Source of the DNA: Tetradesmus obliquus
Lineage: Eukaryota; Chlorophyta; Chlorophyceae; Sphaeropleales; Scenedesmaceae
Assembly (NCBI GenBank): GCA_030272155.1
Contig: CP126200.1
Coordinates: forward strand, 248,001-312,000
Direction: 5' to 3'
Length of the DNA: 64,000 nucleotides
Under the pieces are notes generated by a model. It saw only the letters and a program-made list of their open reading frames with translations. It had not been told where the DNA came from and did no database searches. Numbering within the stretch: the stretch's first letter is position 1; every line of letters starts with the position of its first letter. The position numbers and the translations under genes were made by a program. Of this stretch, positions 50,008 through 63,110 are shown one piece after another.

Positions 50008-53000
50008 ATGCTTGCCTCCAGCGATGCGGATGTGAAAAGGCTGCTTCAAGCCATGAAATGCTGTGAAATTGGCTCCATTGACAGCATGTCCAGGCGTAAG
50101 CTGCTGAACAAAGCTTTCAGCAAAGTGCAGCAGGGTCTCAATCACGCCACTGCTGCTGACCATATGGTCAACCCCATCGCTCTGCCTGAGCTGCCGAACA
50201 ATACACAGCAGCTGTTGAGCCACTGGAAGACGGAGGAGGTGTTTTCGGCCAAGGTGTGGGCAAGCAGCACACAGCAGCAGCATGCACATGCATGAGCAGA
50301 AGCGTGCACGTGAGCAGCAGCGTGCACATGAACAGCATCAGCTCCAGGCTCGACCACTGCGATTTGGTTGCCATTGCGGCATCAACACTTCCTGAGCTTT
50401 ATCCCCAAACTGGGTTGCAGGATTGTCTTCTGCTCAACTCTGAAGCAACGTGCCAGGACACAGAGCCTGAGATGTACAAGAATGCTTGGTTTGTGACAAG
50501 GCGGACACTGCAGGCATGGGTGAGCGCTGCTGCTGCCTTCTGCAACCTGGTCAGCTGCTGCACAGCTTCACAAGGCCGCTGAAAACATGCTGTGCCCTGC
50601 TGGTGAAAGTTTGCTCCGGCCCGCCAGCTTTCTGCCCTACACATGAGCAGTTCCCTGGCGACTTTCTGCTTTGAATGGCAGGTGCTGGAGGGTGGGCCAG
50701 CATGCACGCCGCTGCTGCTCAAGGCGCCTGGCGGCATGGGCTGCAAGCTGAGCGTGCTGCGGGTGCGCGACGTGGCCGGTGGCAAGGCCAGCCTGATGGA
50801 GCTGCGGTCAGACTTCTTCCTGGGGGTGTGGCGCCAGAGGTGAGCTGATGCAGCGGCAATAGCTTGCAGCAGACAGCATGCAGTTGAAGATAGCCACTGG
50901 CAGTACTTTTGCTGCAGCCGCGCCGCTGAGTAGCAGCCACTGCGCCAGACAACGCTTGTCAGCAAGAGCGCCTGAGCAGGTGTGTACAGCGGGCAGGCGT
51001 GTGTAACTGGCACGTGCAGCGTCTTGCAGCAGCCAAGAAGCTGTGCGCAGACCACTGGTGACGGTTGAACAAGCTGCAACTAACGAGAGGGAGTCACAGC
51101 CTCTAGGGAAGCGGCTTGTTGCTGCTGTCACTTACTGTCATACGCATGCTGTGTGGTCTGCCGCGTGCAGGGCTTCTCAGCTTCAGCGGCACAGCCCACT
51201 GAGCCTGATGCGCTGCGCCTGCTGAGCGCACTGCTGGCAGCAAACAGAGGTGAGGGTGACAGTGCGCACTGTCGCACGCACCACAGCCAACTGCAGCTGT
51301 TGCAACCTGTGACCCTGCTTTCTTTGCTGTGGTGGGCGAATGAGTTTCCTGACTCTGCTGAACGTGCACACAAACCTGCGCCTGGCATGTGCCGCATGTG
51401 CGCCTCAAAATGCACAGTCCAGCCATGTGGCAGCCACTGGCCACAGACCTGGCAGGTCTGCCACGGCAGTGCAGGCAATCCACCATGCTGCACATGCCGG
51501 TGACGCACAATTCCCACCGCACCTGCCGCCCACGCTGCCGCCACGCACACGTGCATGCAGAGCTGCTGCCGCCAGCCTACGTATCAGCGCAGGAGGGCTC
51601 CTGGCGTGGCAGCCACTCCCGGGTCAGCTTCCTGCTGCCGCTGCGGCCGCTGCCTGCAGACGTGAAGCTGCACACACTGTGCAAGGTGCGTGGGTGGGTC
51701 CGCCTGCTGCTGCTACTGCTGCTGCTGCTGCTGCTGCTAAAGCTGCCAACTGGCTTTATGCGTGTGTGCCTCTTTGCTGGTTTCTTTTTCCAGGCCCCTG
51801 ATGCCTGGCCTGACAGCTGCTGCTAGCTAGAAAAACCTACCTAGTACTTGAACCCAGACGAGTCAGCAGCATGCTGACAGTGTCAGACGCACGCTGCTGC
51901 CGCCGTGCAGGTGTGCAGCAAGGAGCGCGCCAGCAAATGCACAGCCTGCGGCCAGGCTGCGTACTGCAGCAAGGACTGCCAGAGGCAGGTGCGGCGTGCC
52001 AGGGCTGCGGTGCAGCCTGCACTGCACTGTGTCATGCCGCCAGCTTGTAGGAAGTGGCGTTGCACATTGCAGCTGTCTAATGCCTGCTCTGCTGGGTGCA
52101 GTGCTGCCAGCATTGCACGCCACGCTACATCTATCGTATGTGCGCCAGACTGCTGCTTCGTGCTGCTGATGGCCATGCCATGCAGGCAAGCAATGATTTG
52201 CCAAGTGCCACGGCCCTGCCGGTTTAATCAATGCTGCTGCCCTGCTGCCTGCCCTGTGTGTTCCCACCAGGACTGGCCCAGCCACAAGGCGCTGTGCAAG
52301 CAGCTGCGGCAGCAGCGCCAGCGGCAGCAGCAGGAGGCAGCAGCAGACGAGGCAACAGACAAGGGAGTGGGCTCCAGCCCACACATCGTGGTTGACCTCA
52401 CAACCGTCAACACCAATCTTGCCGCAATCACTCAGGCTCTTGCAGGACACCTGTCCATCACGCGCGCCAACCAGGCAGCACAGGGCAAGAGCGCTTTATG
52501 CAAGCCCCACCCGCAGCAGCGCTTTGTGGTGAAGCTGGCAGGATACACGCAGCAGCAGCCAGGGGTGAGTGTGGCTTTGCAAGACAAGCCAACTTGTGTG
52601 AGGTTGTTTAATGCATTTCGTGCTGGCAGGGGCTGTCGATTGCAGGCTCAGTGACAATGAGGGTCAGCAGATACTATTAGTAAAGCCGGCCAGGCAGCTG
52701 GAGGCCAGCGCCTGTAAGTAATCACAGCAGCAGCGCATGTGGGGGGTTTGACATGCCTGTGCTTATGCTGCGGCTGCGGCGTGTGTCTTTCACCACTTCA
52801 AAGCTGCTAGGTACAGCTGCATTCATGTTGTGCAAGCTTGCCATGCATGCTCTTTGTGCCTAACATGAGGATGTGTAGTTTTTTGTATTATACAGGACTT
52901 CCCACTCGTTTGCCATCGCCTGCCTGTTACACAGAGTATCATGCTCAACCTGAAAGACGAGAAGCCGACCATTGAGGTGCAGCTGCTGTCAGAAAAGCAG

Positions 53001-53231
53001 CGCCCCGGCGTGTGCGAGGACCTGCTGCAGCTGCTGCAGCAGCGTGGCAACCCGGCACCACAGTACTTCGCTGCTGCTGCGTCTATCGCACATTATGGCC
53101 CCCGCCAGCAGCTGTACGCCTGGGCTGTGCTGGAGGCGCCTGACCGGCTGTGCATAATCACTGACGAGCTGCCCAGCCAGCAGCAGAGCTGGGCTATTGA
53201 CACACTGCTGCAGAGGGGCCTGCAGCGGTAG
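50008..53231 (+). CDS. MYND-type zinc finger protein (8 exons)
   Basis: Exons, by acceptor/donor and match to the paralog at 53920: 50008-50253 (MLASSDADVKRLLQAM), 50421-50519, 50682 to about 50838, about 51171-51246, about 51562-51685 (YVSAQEGSWRGSHSRVSFLLPLRPL), about 51910-51987, about 52270-52563 and about 52937-53231. The MYND finger is split over two exons: CSKERASKCTACGQAAYCSKDCQRQ, then DWPSHKALC. MYND fingers bind proline-rich peptides; the long flanking domains are not recognised. At about 50823 a run of five Gs, against six in the paralog, shifts the exon end, so either GTGTGG is used as donor here or the exon is frameshifted. Confidence 0.7.
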
Positions 53232-53919
53232 CAGCAGCCTGCTGTTGCCGGGCTACTGGCGTCGCTGTGACAGCACCGTGCTGAGCCAGGAGTGCCCTCA
53301 TGGTAGCCAGGATGACAAGTGACGCCGTGGTATTGAAAGCAGTGTGCATTGTGCTGTGCATCAACCATGCACAAAGTCACTTTGTGACGTCACTGGCCCC
53401 CTTCCACGCTAGAGTGGCCAAACTTTGGCCCTTTGAAAGGGGTTTCAGGTCATTATCAACATATCATGTCGGCCAAGTTCGGCGCAACCTGCACCGACGG
53501 CGGGTGTGCAGCGTGGAACGAGCCCTGCGTCCCTCATGTCACCCGGTACCGAGTCACCGGTGACCACCGGCCATGATCGTCGGTTGACTGCCGGTTGCCA
53601 TGTGGCTAGAAGCTGCACATGGCACAGCGTGCCCTTCTTGCCCGGCAATCTTGTTGATCAGACCTGGTCTCAAGACAAGCCGAACATCGGCTGGCACCTG
53701 GAGCAACTCTGCCGGCAGACACGGTGATTCTCCAACCGCCATCAAATCGCACCGGCTGCTTGACTTCCGCATATCTTACCGTGCTGGTTGTGGTTGTGCC
53801 ATCAAAGCAGCTTCATATTTCAAATCAAACATCAAACAACGGTCATTACGGCAGTAAGGCGTGCAGTGACTGTGCAGAGAGTCTGAAACGTCGGAGCCGA
53901 AACTCCAACGAATAGCAGG

Positions 53920-54203
53920 ATGCTTGCCATTAGCGACACAGATGTGCAAAGGCTGCTTCAAGCCATGAAACGTGCCGAACAGGACGTCACAGACGGCCTC
54001 GCCAGGCGCAAGCTGCTGAACAAAGCTTTCGGCAAAGTGCAGCAGGGTCTCAAGCACGCCACTGCTGCTGACGGTTTGGTCAACCCCAGCGCATTGCCGG
54101 AGCTGCCGAACAACACACAGCAGCTGTTGAGCAACTGGGAGACGGAGGAGGTGTTTTCGGCGAAGGTAAGGGCCAGCAGGACAACAGCAGCAGCATGGAC
54201 CTG

Positions 54204-54267
<64 letters not shown>

Positions 54268-57156
54268 CCAACACTCCACCACCAGCGAATCAACTGCGAC
54301 GCTTGGCATCGCCATCTTCTGTGTTGACCGCTGATGCTGGCTTGCAGGATTGCTTCCTCGTCAATTCTGAAGAAGATGAAGAGGCCCGCAACGCAGACCC
54401 TGAGCCGTACAAGAACGCTTGGTTTGTGGCAAGGCGGACGCTGCAGGCTTGGGTGAGTGCTGCTGCTGCCCCTGCTGCTGTGGCTGCCTTAGAACTAGGT
54501 CAGCTGTTGCTTCGAGTTGTACGGCCGTTGCAGCAACCGCTGTGACTACGGGTCAGCCATCTTGTCGGCTAAGCAACTGCCCACCGCGGTGGACACCGGC
54601 CCGAGTGACACGAACACTTCTGCCGCTGGCAAGCAGGTGCTGGAGGGTGGGCCAGCAGGCTCGCCGCTGCTGCTCAAGGCGCCTGGCGGCATGGGCTGCA
54701 AGCTGAGCGTGCTGCGCGTGCGTGATGTGGCTGGCGGCAAGGCCAGCCTGATGGAGCTGCGCGCTGACTTCTTCCTGGGGGGTGTGGCACCAGAGGTGGG
54801 CTGATGCAGCAGCAGAGCAGCAGCAGCAGCAGCAACAGATGGGGGCGAAAGCGGGGTGGTGCAGGCATCTGGCCGGCTGCGCCTCGCAGATGCCACTGCC
54901 ACCAGGCCTGGCGCCAGCTGCCAGCAGCAGCGTCTGAGCGGGTGTGCGTTGAGCTGGGCATGTAGCTGCCTGCGCTGCTCAGGCTACTTGTTGATGGATC
55001 AGTGCTGTGGTAGCGCCTACGCCTGCAGCCGAAAGTTCAAGGGTCACACCTCCAGAGCTGCAAGCTGTCAAGACGTTGATGCTGCCATATCAACGCTGCT
55101 AACAGGGAGTCCGCATTTGGCAGATGTACGCGTTCGACCAAATGCTGTGTGGCCTGCCTGCCGCAGGGCTTCTCAGCCGCTGCCGCGCAGCCCACTGAGC
55201 CTGATGCGCTGCGCCTGCTGAGCGCCCTGCTGGCAGCCAACAGAGGTGAGCGCGGTGGTGGTGACTGAGCAGTATGCGTCGCATACTGGAGGGCACCTGC
55301 TCTGCCCTGCTGTAGTGACCTTCGCGCTCACCGCATGCCTGTCGTAGCCAAATGAAGCTCTCAAGATTTGCCTGCGCACTGCATTAAGCACCGGCCGCTG
55401 TCATCTGTTGCACACTGGCAGCTGTGCAAGCAACTCTCGCATGCGGTGGATGCCGGCACCACTCACTGCACATGCCGCCCCCGGTGCCGCCATGCGCACA
55501 TGCATGCACTGCTCTGAAAGAGCTGCTGCCGGGCGACTACGTGTCAGCGCAGGAGGGCTCCTGGCGTGGCAGCGAGTCCCGGGCCAGCTTCCTGCTGCCG
55601 CTGCGGCCGCTGCCTGCTGACGTGAAGCTGCACACACTGTGCAAGGTGCGTGGCTGCATCGCCTGCTGCTGCTGGTCCTTTAGTGTTGCTGGTGCTGCCT
55701 GCTGCTGCTACTGCTGCCGCTGTCTGTGCTAGAGCTTGTACAACCTGGCAATTGGCGTCAGCCACGTGTGCTCTCCTGGTTGTTGTATCCAGCCCTGGTT
55801 CCTGGTGCGGCAAGCCCTGGCAGCTGCTGCTTGGTCAGGCGAAGTCACACAAGTCAGCATGCTAACAGTGCCAGGTGCGCTGCTGCTGCCGCGCAGGTGT
55901 GCAGCAAGGAGCGCACCAACAAGTGCGCCGGCTGCGGCCAGGCTGCGTACTGCAGCAAGGAGTGCCAGACGCAGGTGCGGCATACCCCACAGCAGCAGTT
56001 GGACAGGCTGCACTGCGTGACGCTGCCAGCTGTTGAGCAGTGATGTTGTACAGCGCTGCTGCGTGCTGGCTCCTTTTCTGCTGGGGCGCAATGCTGCAGC
56101 ATTGCACAGCACGCCGCTGCTGAATGACACCACAGAGTCTGAGTATATACTCATATGCATATATGCTGCTGTGGGCGCTGATGTCAACAACAAGAAGCAC
56201 GCCCTCTGCAGGCGCTGACAGGTTCTGCTTCTCACTGCTGCTTGCGCAAATGCTGCTGCCCTGCTGCCTGTCCTGTGCACCCCAAACAGGACTGGCCCAG
56301 CCACAAGGCGCTGTGCAAGCAGCTGCGGCAGCAGTACCAGCAGCAGCAGCAGGAGGCAGCAGCAGCAGACGCAGACGCTGACAGAGGCGTAGCCCCCACA
56401 TCGTGGCTGACCTGACAGCAGTTAACACCAACATGGCAGCGCTGTTTCAGTGCCTGTCGGGCGCCATGTCTATCACCCGCGCCAACCAGAACCAAGGCAA
56501 GGGCGCGCTGCGCAAGCCCCACCCGCAGCAGCGCTTCGTGGTGCAGCTGGCAGGCTTCACGCAGCAGGAGCCAGGGGTGAGTGCGGTTGTGTTGTGCTGC
56601 CAGATGCGTCCTGCTGATGTCATTGCCGTTGCGTGCTGCGTGCACCGGCGTGTGTTATCTTTGAAGTGTGGGTCGTCAGCAGGCAACTGTGATGACGCCT
56701 TGATGAAGCGCGGCGGTTGACAGTGCGGTTGCTTACCTGGAGGCCTTGCCATGTTGACAGAGGGGGATTGTGTTTGGATGCATGCAAGCCTCGTCACGAT
56801 CTGCTGATGATGTGCCTTGCCACGTGCCTTGCAAACTGTCGTTTTTCCCACACTGCCAATGCTGCTCGAACCTCACATGCATTCGCCTTGCTACACCACC
56901 GCCTGCCATGCACTGCAGATGATCATGCTCAACCTGCGGGATGAAAAGCCCACCTTCGACGTGCAGCTCATGTCAAACATGCAGCGCCCGAGTGTGTGCC
57001 AGGACCTGCTGCAGCGCAGCACGTGACAGTGGTGCTGGCAGGGGCCCCCGCCACCAGCTGTGTGCCTGGGCTGTGCTGGAGGCTGCTGACCGGCTGTGCA
57101 TCATCACCGACCAGCTGCCCAGCCAGCAGCAGAGCTGGGGCAGGCGTGACCTGTGA
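53920..57156 (+). pseudogene. Second MYND-finger paralog, degenerating
   Basis: Same exon order as its neighbour: 53920-54165, 54348 to about 54450, about 54637-54795, about 55168-55245, about 55521-55645, about 55897-55974 (CSKERTNKCAGCGQAAYCSKECQTQ), then DWPSHKALC from about 56290. Two lesions are seen. Near 56390 the frame shifts (GGCGTAGCCCCCACATCGTGG), reaching TGA at about 56416 before the conserved ADLTAVNTN block. In the last exon (about 56925-57025) a deletion removes the QQRGNPAPQYF region and a TGA follows QRS. If the shifts are real, the MYND finger could still be made but not the C-terminal half. Sequencing error could explain one lesion, less easily both. Confidence 0.65.
54209..54266 (+). 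repeat. (CAG)n microsatellite in an intron of the second MYND gene
   Basis: About 19 CAG triplets after the exon 1 donor. The first paralog has a related but much shorter CAG-rich stretch there. Confidence 0.9.
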
Positions 57157-59180
57157 TGCGGCGCTGCGCTGGGGCCTGCTGCCGCCGCTGCTGCTGCTGC
57201 TGCTGCTGCTGCTGCCTGCCTGCTGGCAGTGCATCCGCAGCAGCCTGCTGGCGATGCGGCAGCGCCAGGCTGCTGCCAATGCAGCCCGACGATGCTGAGT
57301 GTTGCGCGGCTGAGGTGTGCACTGGCATCAGGGCTTGGCACGGTCATTGCAAGAAGATGTGGCAGCGCTGTTGGCGCCATCGATGAGTGGCGTAGAGACT
57401 TCATGCGTGTCCAGTGTACCACAGTATATGGCTCAGCACTAGCATTCTCGCATGCACAGCCGTGTGTTGACAGGGCACTCTCCTCACGGGCCGTGCATGG
57501 TGTAGACAGTGAGGTTACAGTTTGGTGTGTGTCCAGGGCACTCTCCTTGCGAGCCGACCGTGCATGGCGCACATAGCAAGGTTTTGACAGAAGTCACAGT
57601 TTGGTGAGTCCAGGGCTTAAAGCGGCAGCCGCAGTGCTGCCTCAGCGAGTTCGCCATCAGCAGTGCCGCCTAGCGCTGGCGGCTCAAACAGGCCCAGGAT
57701 GGCTGCAGCCAACATTACAGCATCAATGTTGGTGTCACACAAAGTTGAGAAGCAGTTCTCTACTGTTCTGCATGGCATCACTGGCTGTCAACATACAAGG
57801 TTGCTTCGAGATGTACGGGCCTGCCACCTTCATTGCATGAGGGTTCTACACTGTGCGCCTTGTGAACATGTGGCCGCATAAGCTGTCCTACTTCCAGAGC
57901 AGCGGGGCTGATGTCGTCAGCTACAGCTTTTTTGGTCAATTGGTGAATGCGTGGCAGTTGCAAGTAAGGACTGGCAAGCATGCCTAGGGAAATCACCCAT
58001 CATGACCATCTTTGGTGTCGGCTTGGCTCAGTTCAGTTGTGTGTACCGGCAGCATTATGCAGAAGGACACTGGTAGGAGGTGTGAAGGCGGATGGGGTAT
58101 CCTCATCGTCACACATACCCCCTCCCTTAACTTACGCAGGTGGCGAGCAAGTTTGAACACACCACGCGTAGCTCGTTCATTCATTCAGAAGGACACGTTT
58201 TGCGTCTTCATGAATGCAGGGAGCACGTGTTCTACACGCGGCCAATGCACAACTACGCACCTGTACTTAGTGAGCAATCCTGGACCAGAAGACCCTTTCC
58301 CAAGTCTCCTGGTGCGTCAAGTGGCCTGCTGCAGGCACAGCAGTCTGGTAGCACAGCATCAAGCAGCAGACATACCTGTAGCGCAAACAACCAATGCGTG
58401 CTGATGACAGCCATGAGGCCTACCTACTGGTCAGCCAGCACGACCACTGCGCAGTGGTCCATTCCAAACAGAGTCCTGCAGTGCTGTGCTACTGCCAGAG
58501 CACTTCACTTTTGTTCACAATCAGCTCAGAGCGCTCTCAGCCAGCTGGCAGCGACGCATAGCTGCCGCATTCATTTCTGGCTACTTGAAGGGAAGCAAGC
58601 AGCCACAGCCGCATCACTGTGATGCACTGGCAGCGTCCCAAAACCTGGCTATGGCCACAGCTCAGCTGCAGCAGGCCGCCTGTGAGTAGTCGTCAGTGCA
58701 ATGCAGTTTAGCTCTACAATGCAAAGGCCCCTAGGGCCGTCTGCACTATTCAGATTGCCTGGATAGCTACAACTTGTGATGATCCTTGGTTCTTTGGCAT
58801 CAAGGAGCCGCATAGAGTCGTCCTTTCACAATTCTCTCTTATGTGAGAGCAGTCTCCAGAGCAGACACGGATGCAGGCAGAATTCAAGCATTACTTGCAA
58901 CTTGAGCAGCCACCCGGCATGCATGTAGGGGCACGATATTTCATCGTAAAGTTGTGCCACAACACGTTGGCACACGCTTCAGCATACTGTAACAACAGCC
59001 AAATACACTTGCAATTGCTGCTTGGCTGCATCGACGCTCCCCGAACTGCTCAGCTGTGCAAGCACTGCTGCACATAACACTGTTGAACTTGCTGCCACTT
59101 CACTGTTCATCCTCCAGAATGGCCTACACAACCCGAATGCTCTGTCAATGTGAATTTGTGTCCCCGCAAGCACACACCGT
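57157..59180. other. Gene-poor host stretch
   Basis: Contains a CTG tract at about 57184-57215 and a partial repeat of CACTCTCCT(C/T)(A/G)CG(G/A)GCCG...GTGCATGG at about 57475-57500 and 57538-57566. Open frames at about 58140-58622 and 58871-59077 have no recognisable domain or splice context. Confidence 0.5.
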
Positions 59181-59189
59181 GTTCCCGCA

Positions 59190-59450
59190 TGCTCACACAC
59201 ACCCACGTCCTGCAAGTCCTCGCAAGCAAACAACACGTCCCCGCATGCTCACACACACCCACGTCCTGCAAGTCCTCACAAGCAAACCACATGTCTCCGC
59301 ATGCTCACACAAACCCACGTCCTGCAAGTCCTCGCAAGCAAACAACATGTCTCCGCATGCTCACACACACCCACGTCCTGCAAGTCCTCACAAGCAAACA
59401 ACACGTCTCACACCCACGTCCTGCAAGTCCCCGCATGCTCAAACCCACGT
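59190..59450. repeat. Minisatellite, ~60-bp units
   Basis: About four to five units built from 'CACCCACGTCCTGCAAGTCCTC(G/A)CAAGCAAAC.ACATGTCTCCGCATGCTCACACA', degrading to shorter units at 59405-59450. There are no unique spacers, so it is not a CRISPR array. Confidence 0.85.
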
Positions 59451-59730
59451 TCCCGCAAGTCTCCGCAGGCATCAGTGGTAACATTCAAGCAGGGAACTGC
59501 TGCCATCACACACCCAGGGTTCACGGCACAGCAGTGCTGCAGTGACGCAAACATCTCGGTGTCACACCAAAACACACTACATGCAGCAGTTGCTTCAAGA
59601 ATGTGACACCAACCAATGAAGACCTGCTTCACACCTTCTGCATGTAGCCTTTCACTGGCAGCACACAATTGATTCACACCGGGTTGCACGCTGGGCACAC
59701 GCCCTCTGTTGCCCTGGTGGCTCACAGTCC

Positions 59731-62495
59731 CTACACTGCTGCCTGGCAAGGCTGCCCAGGCCTGCAATCTGGGCAGATGGGGCAGCTGCACGTTGGAGGG
59801 CAGAAGCATGGGCAGCTGCATGCCTTGTCCCAGCGGCCTCGCTGCCCAGAGCGCTGCCCACAGTCAAAGCACCAGTGCTCGTGGCAGCCCGGGCAGCCAC
59901 CTCTAGGCTTGATGTGATGGCAACCATGGCCCTTGTAGTGCACTGTCATGATGCCGCACCAGGGGCAGGGCTTGTACCCCAGTGCACTAAAAGCTGCTGC
60001 ATTCTGCTCCTCGTCCTGCTGCTGCCTGCGCTGCTGTGCCAGCCTGCACTGGTTCTGGTACCTCTCCACCTCCCTGGCTGTCAGGGGCTGCCTGTCACCA
60101 AGGCTATCTGCTGAAGCATGCCCAGCAGCCAGCTGCTCCACATCTGTCAGGCGGCCGATGCAGCCGTACTGTCCCATGCAGTGGATAGGGAACCTCTCAG
60201 GTGCTGCCTCCTCCAGCTGGTCACACACACGCCGCACGGCACACTGCCCGCACACTTTATGGACACAGCCGTCAAAGCGCACTGTAAACGTGGATGCCTG
60301 CAAACAGGAACGCAGTGCATGCAGTGAAAGCTGCACCTTACTGGCGCGTTGCAGTCCTGGACATGGCCATGAACATATTCAGCTGCAAGAATCGAGTGGT
60401 GCGTGGTCGCGTGGTTGCCACCGCTCAGCGGCTGTGACAGCAGCAGAAGGGCATAAGCTGCGCCCTACTCGAATGCAAAGCACAAACTTTGCACTGGACA
60501 AGGGCAAGACAGAGCTGCTACAACAATCACCACACCACCATGTCCACCACCATGGTGGCCGTGGCAGCACTGTCAGCCTGTCTCACCTCGGTGCAGACTG
60601 GGCAAGCAAATGGAGGCGGAGCTGTTGGTGCGGCTGGCGGTGCTGGTGCCCTGCTTGCAGTGGATGCTTGCGCTGGCGAAGTTGCTGCTGATGCTGATGT
60701 TGAGTGTGTGGGTGCCACTGAGGTTGCTGGTGTGGGGGCCAGGTTGCACGATGGACACTCGCCGTAGCCGTCACAGGCCACACAGGGCTGCCCAGGCCTG
60801 TAGTCTGGGCAGATGGGGCAGCTGCACGTAGGAGTGCAGAAGACTGGGCAGTTGCATGGCTTGACCCAGCGGCCTTGCGCCCTAGAGCGCTGATTGCAGT
60901 TGAAGCACCAATGCTGGTGGCAGCCCCGGCAGCCACGGCCAGACGCGATGTCGTGGCTACCATGGCCCTTGTAGTTGACTGTGAAGGTGCCGCACCAGGG
61001 GCAGGGCTTGAACCCCATTGCACTGCAAGCTGCTGCATACTGCCCCTCGTCCTGCTGCGGCCTGGGGACCAGAGGTGTCTGCCGTGGGCTTGCAATTGAC
61101 ATGGATGCCATACGCTCCGCATACAGTGAAGCGTCGCCCACTGCCAGTTCATAAGGTCCAGGCCCAAGCGCTGGGAGGCCCACGTGCGGGCCTTGCACAG
61201 CAGGGCCAATCGGTGTGATGTTGGGATACCTGGTGCTCAGCAGGCTGCTGGTGCTGGTGCTGCTGCTGCTCATGTTCCTGCTCACTGGTGCTGTTGGTGC
61301 TGTGGCCTCCTCAGATGCTGCTGCTGCTGCTGCTGCTGTTCCAGCTGCGGCAAGTGATGCAGCTGCACCATGGCACCGTCGCCCTACATGCGCCTGCCCA
61401 CACAGCTTGCACATCATGCCGCAGCAGTAGGGGCAGCGCATGTGTGTGCCGCTGTCACCAGGCTGCTGCTGAACCTCCTCTGCTGGCAGCAGGCACAGCT
61501 GGCGGCAGCCAGGATGGGGGCAGGTGATGACAGCACCTCCAGCAGTGGCCAGCAGGCCTGCTTGGATGCAAAGGCGGTCGTAGTGCTGCACTTCTGCGGC
61601 TGTGAGGGGTGTCGTGCAATGCAGGGCTTCTGATGCCACGTGTTCCACAGTGAGCTTGTCCACTGCAGCAATCAGCCCTGCATGCAGGCGTACATCAGGG
61701 ACGTTTGAGCGTACGAGTTACAGCTGGCACCATCGTGGGGTGTAAAAGGGGGCCTTGTGACACCACACAGGCACCGACCAGCTAGGCTATCTATAGCACA
61801 GGAACAGCCGCCAGCTTACAAAGAAGAATCACTCTGCAACAGTAACACAGGAGGTGACGATGCACATACAACTGAATGGTGCACAAGACAGCGCCACCGA
61901 TGATGGCCCATGCCTTCACTCTGCAGAGCTCCATGATCCCACTCAGGTGAGAGGGCCCCTCTCTGTACGGTATACTTGTGTTCTACTGTACGGTACAGTA
62001 GAACACAAGACACATTCGTACGGGCAAATCTCTATCAATCCCTGTCATTTCTCTCAATGTGTACTCAGGGGCACACGCCTTGGCTTGTGAACTGTGGCCA
62101 ACGTTACGAAGACGCTACAGGTCGGAAAGTTTCTCACCATGGCAGGTTGCTCCCAGCTGTGCCAGGCAGGGGCAGGGAAAGGTTGCCTGACACTGGGGCC
62201 CACCCGCAGCAGCTGCCTCCATGCTGCTGCGCACGGTAAGGATGGTGCACTCAGCGCACGCTGCATGCTTGCAGGGATGCGCACGATGCCAGAACACCAC
62301 TTCATCACTGGGTGTAGCACAAACAGGGCAGGCAGCTGGAAGGGCAGGCTCAGCCGTCACACGCCTACAGGCATGCTCCTCAGTAAATGGTTTGCTGCAC
62401 CGGCTGCAGTACGTGCCTGCGCAGAACGAGCAGCAGACAATGCCCCGTCTGGCCTCATAGAACACCTCTGTGGACCGGCATGCTGGACATCTGAC
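59731..62495 (-). CDS. RBR-type E3 ubiquitin ligase-like protein with a duplicated module (5' partial)
   Basis: Three exons join in phase. 62495-62138: RING1-like CPVCATPSDEVVFW..HPCKHAACAEC. 61662-60587: an IBR-like Cys cluster (CPHPGCRQLC, then CPYCCGMMCKLCGQAHVGRRC), a linker, then RING2-like KPCPWCGTFTVNYKGHGSHDI..GCRGCHQHWCFNC and CPICPDYRPGQPC, ending in a new CPVCTE. 60297-59731: this completes a second RING1 (FDGCVHKVCGQCAVRRVC...C.GQYGC), followed by a second RING2-like KPCPWCGIMTVHYKGHGCHHI..GCPGCHEHWCFDC, stopping at TAG 59731-59733. RBR ligases pass ubiquitin through a RING2 Cys; the GC.GCH.HWCF context supports this. The second module lacks an obvious IBR. Exon 62495 follows an acceptor, so 5' exons are missing from this model. 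Confidence 0.7.
61975..62009. repeat. 35-bp near-perfect palindrome in an RBR intron
   Basis: CTTGTGTTCTACTGTAC, one G, then the exact reverse complement. It lies in the intron between the first two recognised exons and could form a 17-bp hairpin. Confidence 0.9.
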
Positions 62496-63110
62496 CTGCA
62501 AAAGTGACTTAGATTGTTAGGAAAATGTACAGTCTGTTCTATAGTGTGGAGTGCGTAGCGTGGCTGTTACGCACCATGGTGTTGTCCATGGTGGAGTGGT
62601 GTTGACAAAGCAGAGGGAGCCCCCCTGCATGGATTCGGTTTGTTGAATGAAGCGTTAGCTAAAAAAGCAACTTTATAGCAGCACTTTACTATAGTCTAGT
62701 GTCTTGTCCGCGGGACGTATGAATTGCTCACTGAGACTCCGAGTGGCAGTTGTTGACTAACATGTGTTAGCAGTCAAACGCCAAGGCCAACAGCGGCAGC
62801 CGACGCCAGCCCAAACGCAGTGGCTGTTCAGCGTAGTTCAGCTAATGGCGAAGGTTTGATTGTTGAACATTGGGATGTTACTCTGAGACTGCCGACTCAA
62901 CTCCCATCACCTACGCTACAGCGTAGCTACAGCCACGTAGCCTGAGTTCACCTCGAAAGGCAGGGGCTAGCACGCAAAGACGGGTTGCGACAACAGAAGC
63001 TTACCAATTCTTCTAGTCTCGCGCTCTCTTGGCGGGCAATCATCGTTGAGCAAAGTGCTGTGAACAGACAGCTGGACAGCAGACGTGCCCATTGCACATG
63101 CAGCGTGGAC
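62496..63110. other. Intergenic or 5' region between divergent genes
   Basis: No supported gene. It should contain the missing 5' exon(s) of the RBR gene (minus) and the promoter of the sushi-like gene (plus). Confidence 0.5.

Noticed and set aside
59190..59450. CRISPR-like array
   Set aside because: Units are contiguous with no unique spacers, and the context is eukaryotic; it is a minisatellite. The same applies to 3721-3888.
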